DNA of 64,000 nucleotides from Cryptomeria japonica (GCF_030272615.1 NC_081410.1:507491942-507555941); one strand, 5' to 3'; positions 1-11,402 are shown, counted from the first letter of the stretch. The notes: generated by a model from the sequence alone, not told the origin. Made by a program: numbers and translations.

Positions 1-640
1 GCTTGTGATAGTATATTATCCCATTTTTCTCCATGTTGCCTTGTCAAACACCTTAATAGGTTTCCCAATGATCTATTGACAACTTCAGTTTTTCCATCCA
101 CTTGACAATGGTAGGTTGATGAGAAAGATAGGTCAGTCCCCAAGTTCTTCCAAAGAGTCCTCCAAAAGTGACCTATAAACTTTACATCTCTATCTGAAAT
201 AATGTTTAGAGGCAATCCATGTATCCAGACTATTTCTTTGAAGAATAGGTCTGCAACATATGAGGCATCACAAGAAGTCTTACATTTTAAGAAATGAGCC
301 ATTTTACTAAACTTGTCTACCACTACAAAGACATTGTCAAATCCCCTCCTTTTCCTAGGCAAACCCAACACAAAATCCATAATTATGCTCTCCCACAGCC
401 TAGAAGGAATGGGTAAGGGCTGCTACAAACCTACATTGGTAGATTTTCCCTTGGCTTTTTGACATATTACACACATTTCCGTAAACTTCCTTACATATGT
501 CTGCAACTTAGGCTAGTAATAGTGTCTCTTCACAAGGTCTAGGATCTTGTCAAGGCCAAAATGACCTACCATTTCTCCATAATGCTTCTCCCTAATGATA
601 TTTAACCTCATGGAACACTTAGGAATACACAACTATCCTC
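1..640 (-). pseudogene. GyA integrase, partial
   Basis: Reading the minus strand from about 640 to 1 gives an HHCC zinc-binding region: two His near HYGEMVGH, then CVIC. The retroviral integrase core follows, starting WESIIMDF, then VVVDKFSKMAHF, ISDRDVKF and a catalytic Glu in the segment KTEVVNRSL. All three acidic residues of the D,D(35)E triad are visible (the Asp in MDF, the Asp in SDRD, the Glu in TEVVN). Integrase inserts the cDNA copy into chromosomes. The C-terminus is cut by the window edge. In-frame stops, such as one just before PKLQTYV, show decay. Confidence 0.8.
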
Positions 641-819
641 CTTTGAATAACAGTCCATCTTGTATCAGAAATTTAGAAAACTCAATATGATACCTCTCAC
701 CAAAAGTTTCGCATACCTTGTATATCTCTCCAAGGTCTTCATCGGCATCATACATACTCTTCAAGGAGTCAATACCAACACTCTCCATATTGATTTGGTT
801 GATAGTTAAGACCCCCCTA

Positions 820-1175
820 CTAAAAAGCATCAACAACTTTGTTCTTGACTCCCTTCTTGTGCTTGAGGGTGAAGGTGAAGACTTGTATGGTCTCTACCCA
901 CTTCATGTGTCGGTGGTTTAGCTTCTCTTGGCTATTTATGAAACTGAGTGTCTGATTATCAGTAAACACTATGAACTCTTTAGGCAATAAATAGTGCCTC
1001 CACTTTTTAAAAGACTAAACCAAAGAATACATCTCCAAGTCATAAGATGAGTATCTCTTCCTGGCATCATTTAGTTTTTCACTGAAAAAAGCAATAGGCC
1101 TTCCTTCCTGACCTAGCACTGCCCCAATAGCCATGTGGCTTGCAACAAATTCCACCTGAAATATCATGTTCAAGT
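820..1175 (-). pseudogene. GyA RNase H domain
   Basis: The minus strand between RT and integrase encodes the typical gypsy RNase H string: SHMAIGAVLGQEGRPIAFFS, then a conserved SYDLEM segment, WRHYLLPKEFIVFTDNQTL and an HMKWVE segment. This domain removes RNA from the RNA:DNA hybrid during reverse transcription. The frame carries stops, one of them replacing a residue before SFKKWRHY. It continues toward integrase through a low-similarity tether around 640-820. Confidence 0.75.
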
Positions 1176-2106
1176 CTAGTAGGGCAAGGACTGGTTGTTC
1201 TTCTTCAATGTTTCAAATGAATCATCTGCCTCCTTGGTCCAACTGAACCTGCACTTTTGCCCTCCCTTTATGGTGTCAAGAATTGGTTCACAAACATTAC
1301 TAAATCCTCTTATGAACTTCCTATAAAAATTTTCTAAACCATGGAAGCTTCGGACATCATTCATAGTCTTAGATGTTGGCCAAGAAAGTATAGCACTTAC
1401 CTTCTCTTGGTCCTTTTTCAACTCACCTTGTGAGATTACAAAGCCCAGGTAGATGATCTCCTCCTGCATGTACAAACACTTATCCAAATTGATCATTAGT
1501 TTCTCTTCATGTAACCTCTTGAGAACCATATCTATATGTCTAAGATACTCTTCCCTTGTGTGACTAAAGATCACGATATCATCTAGGTATACTATGACAA
1601 ACATGCCTATAAATTCGACCAAGACCTCATTCATCAACCTCATAAAGGTACTAGAGGCATTGGACAACCCAAATGGCATGACTTTCCATTCATAAAACCC
1701 TTGATTGGTTTTAAAAGTTGTTTTCTATTCATCCCCGGGCCTTATTCTAATCTGATGGTATCCACTTTTTATATCCATTTTTGTGAAATATTTAGCACTC
1801 CCCAAGCAATCAAGTAAATCCTCTATCCTAGGGATTGGGAACCTATACCTTATAGTTATCTTGTTGATGACCCTTGAGTCTGTGCATAGCCTCCAAGTGC
1901 CTTCTTTCTTGGGTGCAAGGACTGCCAGTACTACACATGGGGCTCTTGCCAATTAGGCCTAATTCAAGCAACTCTTCAATTTGTCTTGCCATCTCTGAAT
2001 TTTGATCTGGGGTAATCTTGTATGCTGCTTTATTTGGTAGGGTAGATCTAGGGATCATATCTATGCAATGACTTATGTCTCTTACCGGTGGCAGGGATCT
2101 TGGCAT
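1176..2106 (-). pseudogene. GyA reverse transcriptase
   Basis: Two overlapping frame segments together cover the palm and fingers of a Ty3/gypsy RT. The right segment (2106-1725) has [28 protein letters not shown] and [18 protein letters not shown]. The left segment (1679-1176) has MPFGLSNASSTFMRLMNEVL followed by the catalytic box VYLDDIVIFS and the thumb/connection segment ending in FYRKFIRGFS. RT copies the element RNA into DNA in a cytoplasmic particle. The gap at about 1680-1724 and a frame change near 1900-1950 break the ORF, so this copy cannot make an intact enzyme. Confidence 0.88.
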
Positions 2107-2349
2107 TCCATCTAAGATGATATCTTTGTACTTGTCAAGTAACTATTTGATTGCAGGGTCTATGTGCCTTTATCCTTCTTCTTTCCTCTCTGCAAACTCC
2201 TCCTTCTTTTTCACCTTGGACTTGGGAATGTGGGCATAGCAAACTACATCCTTCTCTTCCATCTCCTTCATGAACTGCTTGCCTTCTATGAACAACACTT
2301 TGGCATCCTTTCCCTTTTATTCTATCTCACTCTCCATCAGGGGTAAAAG

Positions 2350-2925
2350 TTATATCACCTTACCATCTTTGGTGATTGAATAGGTGTTTCTAACTCCATG
2401 ATGGTAAGCATTCAAATCAAACTGCCATGGTCTCCCAAATAGGAGGTGACATGCATCCATCTTGGATATATCAAATAGCAATCTATCATTGTATGATCCA
2501 ATCTGAAACTTCGCCCATGCCTTCTCTTCTACCACTGCTTGCTGACCTTGGGTGATCCATGAGACCTTATAGGGGTAAGGATGAGGCAACCTTATCTATT
2601 TTAGCTTCTCTACCATTTCATGTGATACAAAGTTTTCGGTAGACCCGGAGTCTATCAAGACCTTGCATACCTTTCCTCCAACCTTGTAGGTAGTTTTGAA
2701 AAGACACTTTCTTTGTGGGGGCTCCTTATCAGGTACCTTCATGGTGATCACTGCTCTACTCATCATCAGAGCCTCTCCTCTTTTAGGGTAGCCATAGCTA
2801 TCAGGAGCATTAACACTTTGATAGGTGTTTGCACTTGCCACACTTTGGCAATCAGATTCCTGCACCAAATTACTTCTCCTTTCTCCCATGGAGCTAGAAG
2901 CCTTCTCCGAACACCTATTGGCCAT
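2350..2925 (-). pseudogene. GyA aspartic protease
   Basis: The minus strand has the retropepsin active-site motif VLIDSGSTENFVS, where the usual Thr or Ala after DSG is Ser. Downstream come a conserved ISKMDACHLLFGRPWQFD string, which closes the protease fold in plant gypsy elements, and the Tyr-rich KVSWITQGQQ segment. The protease cleaves the Gag-Pol polyprotein. A stop at about 2590-2596 divides the domain into two open segments in the same region. About 240 bases (2107-2349) to the RT are poorly conserved linker. Confidence 0.75.
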
Positions 2926-3970
2926 GTGCCCTTCTTGGTTGTAGTTATATCATCTAGGAGGTCCTCTATCTTGGTATCTTCCTCTAGAGGGTGGTCTTCT
3001 ACCCCTAAAGTTCCCTCTTGGATTGTACCCCCCTCCTTGGTTGTAACTGCTCTTTTCTCTATTTCCTTCTTGGATAGAGTCACCTTGGTATCCAAACCAT
3101 TTCCTCTACCTCTAAAAGGGCCTCTTCACCCTCTTTTTTTCTCCCTTTACCTCTTCCATTTTGTTCCTACCTTCTCTTCAACTTATCCTCCACCTTGAGT
3201 GCCAATTGAAAGCACTTTTGGACTGTCTCTGGGGTGTGGAGATTCAAATCTTCTTGGATTGTAAATATCAATCCATTGAGATATCTTGCCACCTTCTCAT
3301 CTTTACTCTCTTTCACCTTGGTCCTCACGCACAACTTCATGAACTCCTCTATATAGGAAATCACGTCCATCTCCTTCTGCTTCAAATTTTGTCTTCTCTT
3401 ATGCAATTGGACATTATAGTACATTAGAACATAGGCTTCCTTCACCAAATCCATCATCTTCTTCCAAGTAGCAAATTTTCTTTTTCCCTCTTTCACCCTC
3501 TCATCTTGGATGAAAGTCCACCAAGTCAGTGCACCCCCTTTCATTTTGGATTGGCCCATCTTCACCCTTTGGTGCTCTTGTATGTCTTCACTCTCAAATA
3601 ATTTGTCTAAGAAGTCTATCCACTCCATCACTGTATCCGGTTCCATCTTACCAACAAACACTGGCAGATCCAATTTCACATCCATTGTTCTTCTTTCCAT
3701 GGACTTGAGGACAGTCATCAGGGGTCTCTAGTCTATAGGACCCTCTAGCTCTTCCTACCTAGGGATATCCTCTTCATCCCCTTCTTCAACACTTCCAGAG
3801 TCTCTTTCTCCCCTCTCCACTCTGTCCTTCAACCGATCCATCTCATTTCTCAAGGCCTGATTCTCAGCCTTGACTACTCTGCTCTCTACTCTCTGCTTCT
3901 TCACCAGGATATTCAACTCAACATTGGTCATTCTTGATGGTACATCTTGGGATCCCTCTTCTTCTGACAT
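2880..3970 (-). pseudogene. GyA gag
   Basis: The likely start is the ATG whose complement is at 3968-3970, about 36 bases past the primer site. The N-terminus (MSEEEGSQ onward) is acidic with a short coiled-coil-like stretch of Glu, Arg and Leu. It ends at a TAG at 3755. After one more TAG the same frame continues with a retrotransposon Gag core (3718-3167): LPVFVGKMEPDTVMEWIDFL, a GGALTWW segment, YIEEFMKL and VARYLNGL. A degenerate CCHC knuckle (YNYNQEGHMANRC) follows near 2925-2960 in a shifted frame, with its first two Cys replaced by Tyr. Gag forms the particle shell and binds RNA. Confidence 0.8.
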
Positions 3971-4005
3971 CTTGTCTTCTTCTCCAGTACAAAGTACACT
4001 CCTAT

Positions 4006-4017
4006 GCTTTGATACCA
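4006..4017 (-). promoter_or_regulatory. GyA primer binding site (initiator Met tRNA type)
   Basis: The minus strand reads TGGTATCAAAGC directly beside the inner edge of the LTR. It matches the common plant site TGGTATCAGAGC, complementary to the 3' end of initiator Met tRNA, with one change. It marks where minus-strand DNA synthesis starts and fixes the LTR edge at about 4020. Confidence 0.8.
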
Positions 4018-4019
4018 CT

Positions 4020-5536
4020 TGATGCAGACACCTCCTTACACCTAAGGACAAATCCCAAAGGTTAGGGTCGGGCCCTTCAAATGAAAAAAATGACCCTACA
4101 AGGAAGGACTCCACACCTTAAGTTTTTGAACTACTCTCAACTACTCAAGCCTAACACCTACTCAAAATGAGTAAATGGCTTCAACTTCTTAAAAATGCCT
4201 CACTGATAACTCCTACTCTTAGAGGCTTCGGAATTGGTCCATTCATGACTACTGAGGACTGCTCCAAGCATTGGTTTATGGTTTTGTTTTCCAATCCTTA
4301 TACCTCCTTTGGAAACCTACCCCGTAGGCTAGTAGCCCTATTTAGTGAGAGAATTGACCTTAACTCCAAAATATTCACACACTCTAATGAACTAGCCACC
4401 ATTCTAGATACCCTGTTGGGAGTTACACTCATCCCCAAAATGGATTGGAAAGATCTGCAACCTAAGAATCTGAACCCCTTAGAAGCCTAGAGCCCTGATT
4501 AGGGCGATTAGGCCTAATTTACAAAGAAACCCCCTTTACCAGTATCCCAACTACAAAAACAACTTTATGAACATGTGGGGAATGTTTAATAACCTCTAAT
4601 TCTAGGGTTACATGCCTGGAATCCACCGCTATCAGATTTTATGATGAATGTCCTTAAATTTGCTCAAGGTAGTCACATAGAGATGCCTACCTAGTTTTGC
4701 TTCTTTCTACTCTCAACCAAGGCTCCCCTACAAAAACCCATGAAAACCTTAATGTAAATTTTCCAATCTTTCACTCCACCAAAGGAATTAACTTCTAGAG
4801 AAAGGCGATGCAACATATGGCCATTTTCAAATAAAACCCTAGCCAAACCCTTACTTTTTGAGTTATAGTTAGAAAAGTGAAGGGTTCTCACTACATAGAC
4901 ACAATCAAAGTCTCCGAACACCACCAAATAAAATCTATTTCATTCCTCCATATACTCCAAGAGTTGTGTGACTCTATTCAATCCGTACAAGCACTTACAA
5001 TCACTACAAACTCAGAATTTTAGGGAAAACTTCAATATTTCAGTGTTTTATTGCTTCACAACTTCAAAGCACAACATTAGCCACCTTGGGAATCATGTCC
5101 ACAAATTTTATACAACTCTCCAATGGTTTCCAACCAAATTTGGAGGAGGTTGGAGGCATTGAAAGGCTTCCACCAACTGCATTTTGAAAAGTTGCACTTT
5201 TGCACTCAAAAGTTGCATTTTCAAAAATTATAATCTTGCACAAAATGTTGTCAAAATCTCCAAGGTTGGGATCCACACACTTGGATCAACCAAACACCCC
5301 TAAAACATGTTAAAAACCTATCAAACACAAAACCAAACCTTCTACTACCCCTATTAACCACATTGTCCTAATTGGCTTATCAATTTGCCTAATTGGTGAC
5401 ATGGGTTTACATGGTGGGGTTTATTGAATACATGAAACAAAATTTCATAAACACAAGACACACTAAGACAACTATTATGGTCCTAATCTTCATCCTCAGA
5501 GCCATTATTTTCTTGTTGATGAGGTGCACCTGCACC
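4020..5536 (-). repeat. GyA 5' LTR (right boundary uncertain)
   Basis: The LTR starts in plus orientation as TGATGCAGACACC, immediately after the primer site, so its minus-strand end is GTCTGCATCA. The outer end is probably near 5536, where E-type LTR sequence begins; TG on the minus strand is available there. No partner LTR is in the window, so the length (about 1.5 kb) is inferred. Short open frames inside it have no recognisable motif. Confidence 0.55.
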
Positions 5537-6331
5537 ACCACTGTGGTGTTTATACCCACAATATCTATATACTTGATCAAGGTATACAAATATTACATTG
5601 AGGAAATTGCACATGCAATCAGGCCAACCTCCTAGAGGTCATTGCTCAAATATAAGTTTCACTAACTTACATAGTACTACAAGATGATTACAAACAAAAA
5701 TGAACTCATAATATGCATCTAACGGTGATGGATAAGTTCCAGTTTAACCTATGTTAACCCTCATTGTGTAGCGGTTTTGTTGATGCTCTATTCTACTAGT
5801 GATTTACACTCTGCACATGAAACTGCACACAACACTTCCATTCACTGACCAAAGAGAATATCGTTGATCTCTAAAATATTTGCAACCGAAATTGCATTCC
5901 ATAACATGTTTAATCCATCATTAAAGGATCTCCTTAAATACATTTCTAACTTTTCACCATGTCGGTTTCAATGAAAAATATAATCCTGTTGGATGGCAGA
6001 TCACAAGGTATTTCATACATAATCCCAATGACCATGTCGGCCTTCACACATTACCATAAATTACTTGAATGAAATAATGGAGGCCACAAGATCTCTTAGC
6101 TAATTCCTATCCATAATTGGGTTCCAATTATACGTTACTAGGATTAGGACTTAAGCAGTTGTGAAGCAAAGTGAATACTGGTTGAGTGAAGTGAATGCTA
6201 GTTAACCCAAACATAAGAAAGTGATAAATCAATAAATCCCAATAGATAATATTTACACCTGGAGATGAGTTTCCATCAATGAGAACCCAAAATGCCATTA
6301 ACCCTTACCAGATGAGTATCAATTGCCAATG
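5537..6331 (-). repeat. Element E 3' LTR, outer part missing
   Basis: Direct repeat partner of 7687-8613, aligned from about ACCCACAATATCTAT (5555) to TATCAATTGCCAATG (6331). The first about 150 bases present in the partner are missing, replaced by GyA. A PPT-like sequence follows the right end. Confidence 0.65.
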
Positions 6332-6510
6332 ATATCCACCTTAGGCATTGATGGCAATAATCATGTGAAAAATCAATGCTATCACTAAATCTGCCTCTAC
6401 ATCAGCACATCCTAGCCTGTACATGAATCCTCTATATACATCCAATACTCCCCTTGAGTAATATATACATTTTTCACTTTATTCCTCTCCCTTTGGCATT
6501 AATGACAAAG
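6331..6510 (-). promoter_or_regulatory. Element E polypurine tract ladder
   Basis: Three pyrimidine-rich plus-strand blocks, each a purine tract on the minus strand, lie between the LTR and the reading frames: ATATCCACCTTAGGCATTG at 6331, ACTCCCCTTGAG near 6448 and CTCTCCCTTTGGCATTAATG near 6483. The first and last carry the same GCATTGATG/GCATTAATG tail as the copia PPTs elsewhere in the window. Repeated PPT-like tracts are a known Sirevirus trait. Confidence 0.6.
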
Positions 6511-6559
6511 CGGGGTGCCCACAAAGAATTCTATACATGTTTATAAACATATACCAGTT

Positions 6560-7147
6560 CTATACAAGTTTCAAAATGTCTGAATACATAGTCTTCAAAA
6601 ATGAAAAGTAAGTATCCCAACCTTTCTTAAGAGGGTCAAGAATGGACGTAAATCCATTCAAGAGACTAGCATAATATTCAACTGCTTCTGATGTAGTGGG
6701 ATCCTCCTCCTGCATATTAGAAATATATTTTGTCCTATGAAATAACAAACTATCCAACTAGGGACCAATGAGATTCTAGAGTTCATTTGCTAACTTTAAT
6801 ATATTATCCCTTTCCTTCTCTAATTTCAAAATTTGATCCATGACTACAAAAATTGGACCATCTAAAGAACTGGTTAGGTTAACTATCAGGTTGTAAGAGT
6901 TAGAAACATGAACAAAATTATTCCTATAGTCTGACAATTGCTTGTCTATAGGAGTTGTGAGCTTAGCAAAATCTAGAAAAGTCTTGTATACTTTACCTCC
7001 CTCCGCCAATGCTGCATCAATGGATTGCAAGCAAGTTTGGAGTTTCCCCTTTTCAAATTCAATCATTTGCAAAAATGTCTATTTTCGGGTCTCAACAACT
7101 TTGTCTTTAGCCTCGATTAATGAAATTTTGAGTAAACAATCATAATG
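6560..7147 (-). pseudogene. Element E ORF, C-terminal part (homologous to C ORF2 end)
   Basis: Two open segments (7072-6776 and 6757-6560) with one stop between them. The first is helical and ends SLDGPIFVVMDQILKLEKER. Element C has SIDGQILILESQISILEKER at the same place. The second has ASLLNGFTSILDPLKKGWDT, against LLSGLVSIFDTFKTIWDT in C, and both end with ILK(L/F)V. I do not recognise a known family. The predicted structure is mostly coiled coil with no membrane segment or enzyme motif. Conservation between two separate elements suggests it was once a real protein. Confidence 0.7.
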
Positions 7148-7148
7148 C

Positions 7149-7640
7149 TTAGGAATAAAAAATAATAATCTCCTCCAATTTTTCGGATGATCTTGTACTC
7201 TCTTGAGCCTGGAATTCAGGTACCAACTGATTCAAAACTTCAAAACAATGTTTAATTAATTCTTTGTCTTTTGACTCCTCCTGAGCTAACTCTTGGGTTG
7301 CTTGAGATATATTTTCTTCATTTTTCTTTTTATCCTCAATCTCCTTGCACATTCTCATGGTTAGGGCTTGCATCTCTTTCCTCAAGAAAGTGCTCTTCTG
7401 AGAGAGTTTCTGACATTGACCCTTCATAGCATCTTCCTCATCACTATTCTGATTTTGTAATTGATCACAAAGTTCCTTCCTCTTAGCTTGAACAATTGAA
7501 ATCTTTCCTTGCAATGAAATGATGTGTTCTCTGGCTTGCATTATTTCATTCTTCAGTTTACTATTTTCCATCTGCTCATTATCAATATTCTCAAGAGCAA
7601 GCTGAAGTTGTTGCTGCAGACCGGTTTCCATTGATTCCAA
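7149..7640 (-). CDS. Element E coiled-coil protein (homologous to C ORF1)
   Basis: An open minus-strand frame of 163 codons begins just inside the LTR leader. It is rich in Gln, Glu, Lys and Leu with heptad-like spacing, so a coiled coil is expected for most of its length. It matches the start of the ORF in element C (for example LTMRMCKEIEDKKKNEENI here and ITMRMSKEIEERKKKEENI there, and VQAKRKEL against VQARRKEL). Sirevirus Gag proteins have a coiled coil, and copia element B has one too, so I infer a Gag-derived segment. The zinc knuckles seen in C are absent. Whether the frame is expressed is unknown. Confidence 0.65.
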   Translation of the reverse strand: MESMETGLQQQLQLALENIDNEQMENSKLKNEIMQAREHIISLQGKISIVQAKRKELCDQLQNQNSDEEDAMKGQCQKLSQKSTFLRKEMQALTMRMCKEIEDKKKNEENISQATQELAQEESKDKELIKHCFEVLNQLVPEFQAQESTRSSEKLEEIIIFYS

Positions 7641-7686
7641 ATTCTAGATCTTCCTCAAGTGGTTAAACTTCTTGTTCTACCGGTAA

Positions 7687-8613
7687 TGTTAGATTTGAAA
7701 TTATTTCTTATAAACCAGTTAACAGTAAATAAAATTAAAGTACATATACCAAATAACACATAAAGAAGAAACACCATAACACGAATATTTATACGTGAAA
7801 AAACCTGCAAAGGGAAAAACCACGGTGGGGCTGATACCCACAATATCTATGTACTTGATCGAGGTATACAAATATTGCATTGAGCGGATTGCACATGCAA
7901 TCGGGCCAACCACCTAGAGCTCAGTGCTCAATAGAAGTCTCACTAACTTACACAGTACTACAAGATTATTGAAAACAAAATTGAATTCATAATATTCATC
8001 TAACGATGTTGGATATGTTCCAGTTTAAGCTCTATTAACCCTTACTATGTACCGGTTTTGCTGATGCTCTGTTCTGCTATCGGTTTACACTGTGCACATG
8101 AAACTACACACAAGCTCTTCCCTTTGTTGACGAAAGAACATATCATTGATCTCTAAAAGATTCACAACCAAAATCTCATTCCATAACATGTTTAATCCAT
8201 CACTGAAAGGATCTCCTTAAATACCCTTCTAAGTTTTCACCATATTGGCTTCAATAAAAAATATAATCCTGTCGGCTGCCGGATCACAAGGTATTTCATA
8301 CATAATCCCAATGACCATGTCACCCTTCACATGTTACCATAAATTCCTTGAATGAAATAATTGGGGACACAAGATCTCTTAGTCGAGTATATCTATATTT
8401 GGGTTCCAAATACACATTACTGGGACTAGAACTTAACTGGTTGTGAAGCAAAGTGATTACCAGTTAAGAGAAGTGAATGTCAGTTAACCCAAACAAAGTA
8501 AAGTGATAAATCAATGAATCCTAATAGAGAATATTTACACCTGGAGATGAGTTGCCATCAATGACAACCCAAAATTCCATTAAACCTTACCGAATGAGTG
8601 TCAATTTCCAATA
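7687..8613 (-). repeat. Element E 5' LTR
   Basis: Begins TGTTAGATTTG in plus orientation and ends near TTTCCAATA. It contains the motif ACGTG-n-AAAGGGAAAAACCACGG near 7797-7825 that recurs in every copia LTR of the window. The primer site expected at 7670-7686 is not recognisable, but the neighbouring leader (GATCTTCCTCAAGTGGTTAA) matches the leader of element A. Confidence 0.65.
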
Positions 8614-9603
8614 ACTTTATTCTCAACCAATTTATAAATTGGCCCAAAGGAAAGATCCACCTAGGGTCATCCCCTTGTTTCTAAAGGGTGACCTTCTAAA
8701 AAGAAAAAGAGATGTTTAATGATTTCTATTATACCCAAGATTCATGAAGGTGAGGGGAGAGGATACTTCCATTAAACCCCTAGCGTTCTACAACAAATAT
8801 GTGTAAGCACACCAAACACTTCAAACAAAATTCTTTTTAAGAGGACTAATTTGAAGTGTTTTCTAATCTAGTAAAAAGACAAGCAAACTCCTATATTACT
8901 CCTCTAATCACAAACAATTAGTAGTTTGATAATTACCCCAACTTGAAACCAAAGAGATTAGAAGATGAAATCAAAGAAAAAGGGACTTCTACAAATGACT
9001 TTAGATGCTTCCAGCTTCAGGTAACCTACAAAACATAGACACAATAGAATAGGGCATAAATATGTTAGGAGTTAGCAAAAATGCAGAAATTAAAGTTCAG
9101 CCTATATATGGCAGAAAGAACCATAGACGCACTAGAATTTGACAAAAATGTGTCATAAAATAGAAAGCATAAACTAAATAGAACCAAAAATACAAAAAAA
9201 AACAACCAAAGACATGTTAGAAACTGACAAAAATGCATCAAAATGAACCCAAAATGTGATAGATACATAATGCTCCTGATAAACTTGAAATCCTACAAAA
9301 CCTAAAACACAACATAATTAAACACGTATACTTTAAAAATTGACAAAAATGCACTAAGAATTTGCAAAAACACACTAAAACATAAAATTGTAGAAAAACC
9401 ACAAAGTAGTTAAAACCCTAGATGCGATAAGAATTAACATATACGCGTCATAATCCTGCAAAAATGCATTAACAACTGGCAAAAAAATGTGTTAGAAAAC
9501 AAAAGACTATAATAGAACCAAAAAAACGATAGAAATTGCAAATCTGAAAAACAATAAAGCAACAATAAAATGTTAGAAAATAGGGACTAGAGACCCACCA
9601 AGT
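8614..9603. other. Non-coding stretch with diffuse repeat
   Basis: No coding similarity on either strand. From about 9060 to 9560 a loose unit resembling GTTAGAAATTGACAAAAATGC recurs about seven times with irregular spacing and heavy divergence. The stretch may be the leader or untranslated part of the element whose LTR seems to start at 9612. Confidence 0.4.
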
Positions 9604-9611
9604 GTGCCAAA

Positions 9612-10020
9612 ATGTTTATGCTAGATTTGGAAACTAAAATTATTGTAAAACCTAAGATAATAGACCACTAAAACCCTAGTCCTACAAGAGAATCCAACTT
9701 AAAACCAATGAAGAACCTAGGATCATGCAAGAACTTAAAATAAAAGAGAATTCTACCATTCACATGCTCCAAGGGCTTGGCTTTATTGACCTCCTTTCTC
9801 CATTGATCTTGCTTGATATTGTTTCCCTTAGATTTTATGTGGGCACAAGAGCTCAATATAGAATGGATGTGGTTGAGTATGTAATTCGACAGAGTGTACG
9901 TGCTTATACTTGAGATCTATATATAAGGAGAGACGAAGAGGTCTCTTTTATAAAGAACACCCTAGAAATAGAGGGCTATGATTAAGATGTGGAAGGATAA
10001 ATGGTCGGCCTAGATTAGAG
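9612..10020 (-). repeat. Probable LTR fragment, interrupted by copia element A
   Basis: TGTTTATGCTAGATTTGG starts here. The minus strand just inside it reads TTTTGGCACACTTGGTGGG, which has the look of a gypsy primer site. A TATA-like TTATATATAG on the minus strand lies at about 9921-9930. Sequence after element A (18532 onward) should be its continuation, because the TAGAG duplication joins the two. Its far end was not found. Confidence 0.4.
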
Positions 10021-11224
10021 TGTTAGACAGTTCAAATAAATGAAAGACAACTAAGAGGGGGGGGGTGAATAAGTTATCATAGATTAACAAAACATTTAGC
10101 ATTTAAAACTTTAATACCGGAACCCAAAACATTAATACTAGAATTCTTAAACCAATTAAGCATAAACAATAATCAAAGAATAAGTACCATCCACATGGCA
10201 TCAAGATTTATACGTGGAAAATCCAATAAAGGGAAAAAACACGGTGGGAAGCCTACCCATAGTCAGATGATACTTCTGCAGTAAGTATGTGAATTACAAT
10301 TGAGGGGCTTGCACTTGCAGGAAGGCCAACAATCTAGAGCACACTTCGCATCACAAAAGGAGTCTCACTGACTACATAGAAATCTAGACTACAATCCAGA
10401 AGAATGAATGAACTGCAAAGATAGCATCTCCTATGGTTGATTACAGTTTCGGTTAAGCTCAATACCGAAAGACCAAATCCTCTTAAATAAACCCAATTTG
10501 ATCTCCAATGATTGACCAAATCCTCTACCTGAATGATATTACATTATTCGCACATTACATATCCATATCCCATTCCAATGACCATGATGATCTACAATGA
10601 GATCTTACATCATATATATACAAACCCTCGACCATAAACAATCAGGATGACCACCAGACAATAAACCAATTACATAATTACAAAACATGTCATCCTTAGA
10701 CCAAACAAATAATATCTAACTCATAAGACATCCCGAAAATACATCGAGAGGTCAAATCCACACGTTACATTAAGTTGGTCCATAGCCTAGATCAATAGGG
10801 ATCCAATATAAGTCCACACGCTAAACCAATGATCTCAATCTTCCAAGTCTCAAACATGATCACCATCAGCATCTTGAATCCATACCAGAAGTTGCACCAA
10901 CACCACTTATGCATATCATCAAAGATCTTCAACAAAGCTCTGCCAGTCAAACCCTTGTTGAAACCACAAACTAAACTTCCAAGAAAATAGGATAGCATGT
11001 GATCACCAGACCAAAACCAACTGATTGAATATGAACATGAGTAATTCAATTCCATAACCAAATCATACCAGAGCATACGAGATCATGTCGGATCTAAACC
11101 AACTAGAAACCACTCAACCTACTGAGACCAGAAGAGTGGCAGTAAAGCATCCAAAATAGCTAGTGTTGATATCATTGACAAAACATCAATGCAACACATA
11201 ATCAATTCCTCCAAATGTCCAACA
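10021..11224 (-). repeat. Element A 3' LTR
   Basis: Starts TGTTAGACAG and ends CCAACA (plus orientation). A run of nine to ten G follows CTAAGA near 10055; on the element strand it is a C tract near the LTR end. It matches 17299-18531 along its whole length by eye, with small indels. Confidence 0.9.
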
Positions 11225-11396
11225 ATCTCCCCCTTTGGCATTGATGGCAACACTAGATGTCAAAAACATCTAAGTATGAAGAAATGTCGAACAAGTCTCC
11301 CCCAATGAAAGACAACCAATAATCTCCCACATAAAGATATAGCAATGAAATTATGAAATAAAGACCAATCTCCCCCTTTGACATCAATGCGAAAAA
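11225..11396 (-). promoter_or_regulatory. Element A polypurine tract ladder
   Basis: ATCTCCCCCTTTGGCATTG abuts the LTR, so the minus strand has the canonical AAAGGGGGAGAT then TGTTGG. Further copies occur near 11296 (GTCTCCCCCAATG), 11323 (AATCTCCCAC) and 11370 (ATCTCCCCCTTTGACATC). The one touching the LTR should prime plus-strand DNA. Confidence 0.8.
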
Positions 11397-11402
11397 TATG
11401 AC

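Larger units (their letters stand above)
1..5536 (-). mobile_element. Ty3/gypsy LTR retrotransposon GyA, 5' part, truncated by window edge
   Basis: On the minus strand the order is 5' LTR, primer site, gag, protease, RT, RNase H, integrase, which is the Ty3/gypsy order. The 3' end of pol and the 3' LTR lie beyond position 1. RT and integrase motifs resemble plant chromoviruses; I cannot name the clade with confidence. The right boundary near 5536 is inferred, because E-type LTR sequence resumes at about 5537. This implies that GyA inserted into the left LTR of element E. Numerous stops and frameshifts make it non-functional as read. Confidence 0.85.
5537..8613 (-). mobile_element. Non-autonomous LTR element E carrying part of a novel ORF
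   Basis: Two direct copies of an LTR-like sequence (5537-6331 and 7687-8613) flank a 1.36-kb interior. They are alike by eye over long stretches, for example the segments starting ACCCACAATATCTAT and CATAACATGTTTAATCC. The interior holds no Gag core, protease, integrase or RT. On the minus strand it encodes a coiled-coil protein and a second helical segment. Both are clearly related to the start and end of the protein-coding part of element C at 55.4-58.9 kb. It therefore looks like an internal deletion derivative of a C-like element. The left LTR start is lost to GyA. No target duplication could be identified. Confidence 0.72.

Noticed and set aside
2713-3198. 161-codon plus-strand frame
   Set aside because: It is the shadow of GyA gag and protease on the other strand.
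4167-4490. 107-codon plus-strand frame inside the GyA LTR
   Set aside because: Lies wholly in an LTR, has no recognisable motif, and runs against the element's own direction.
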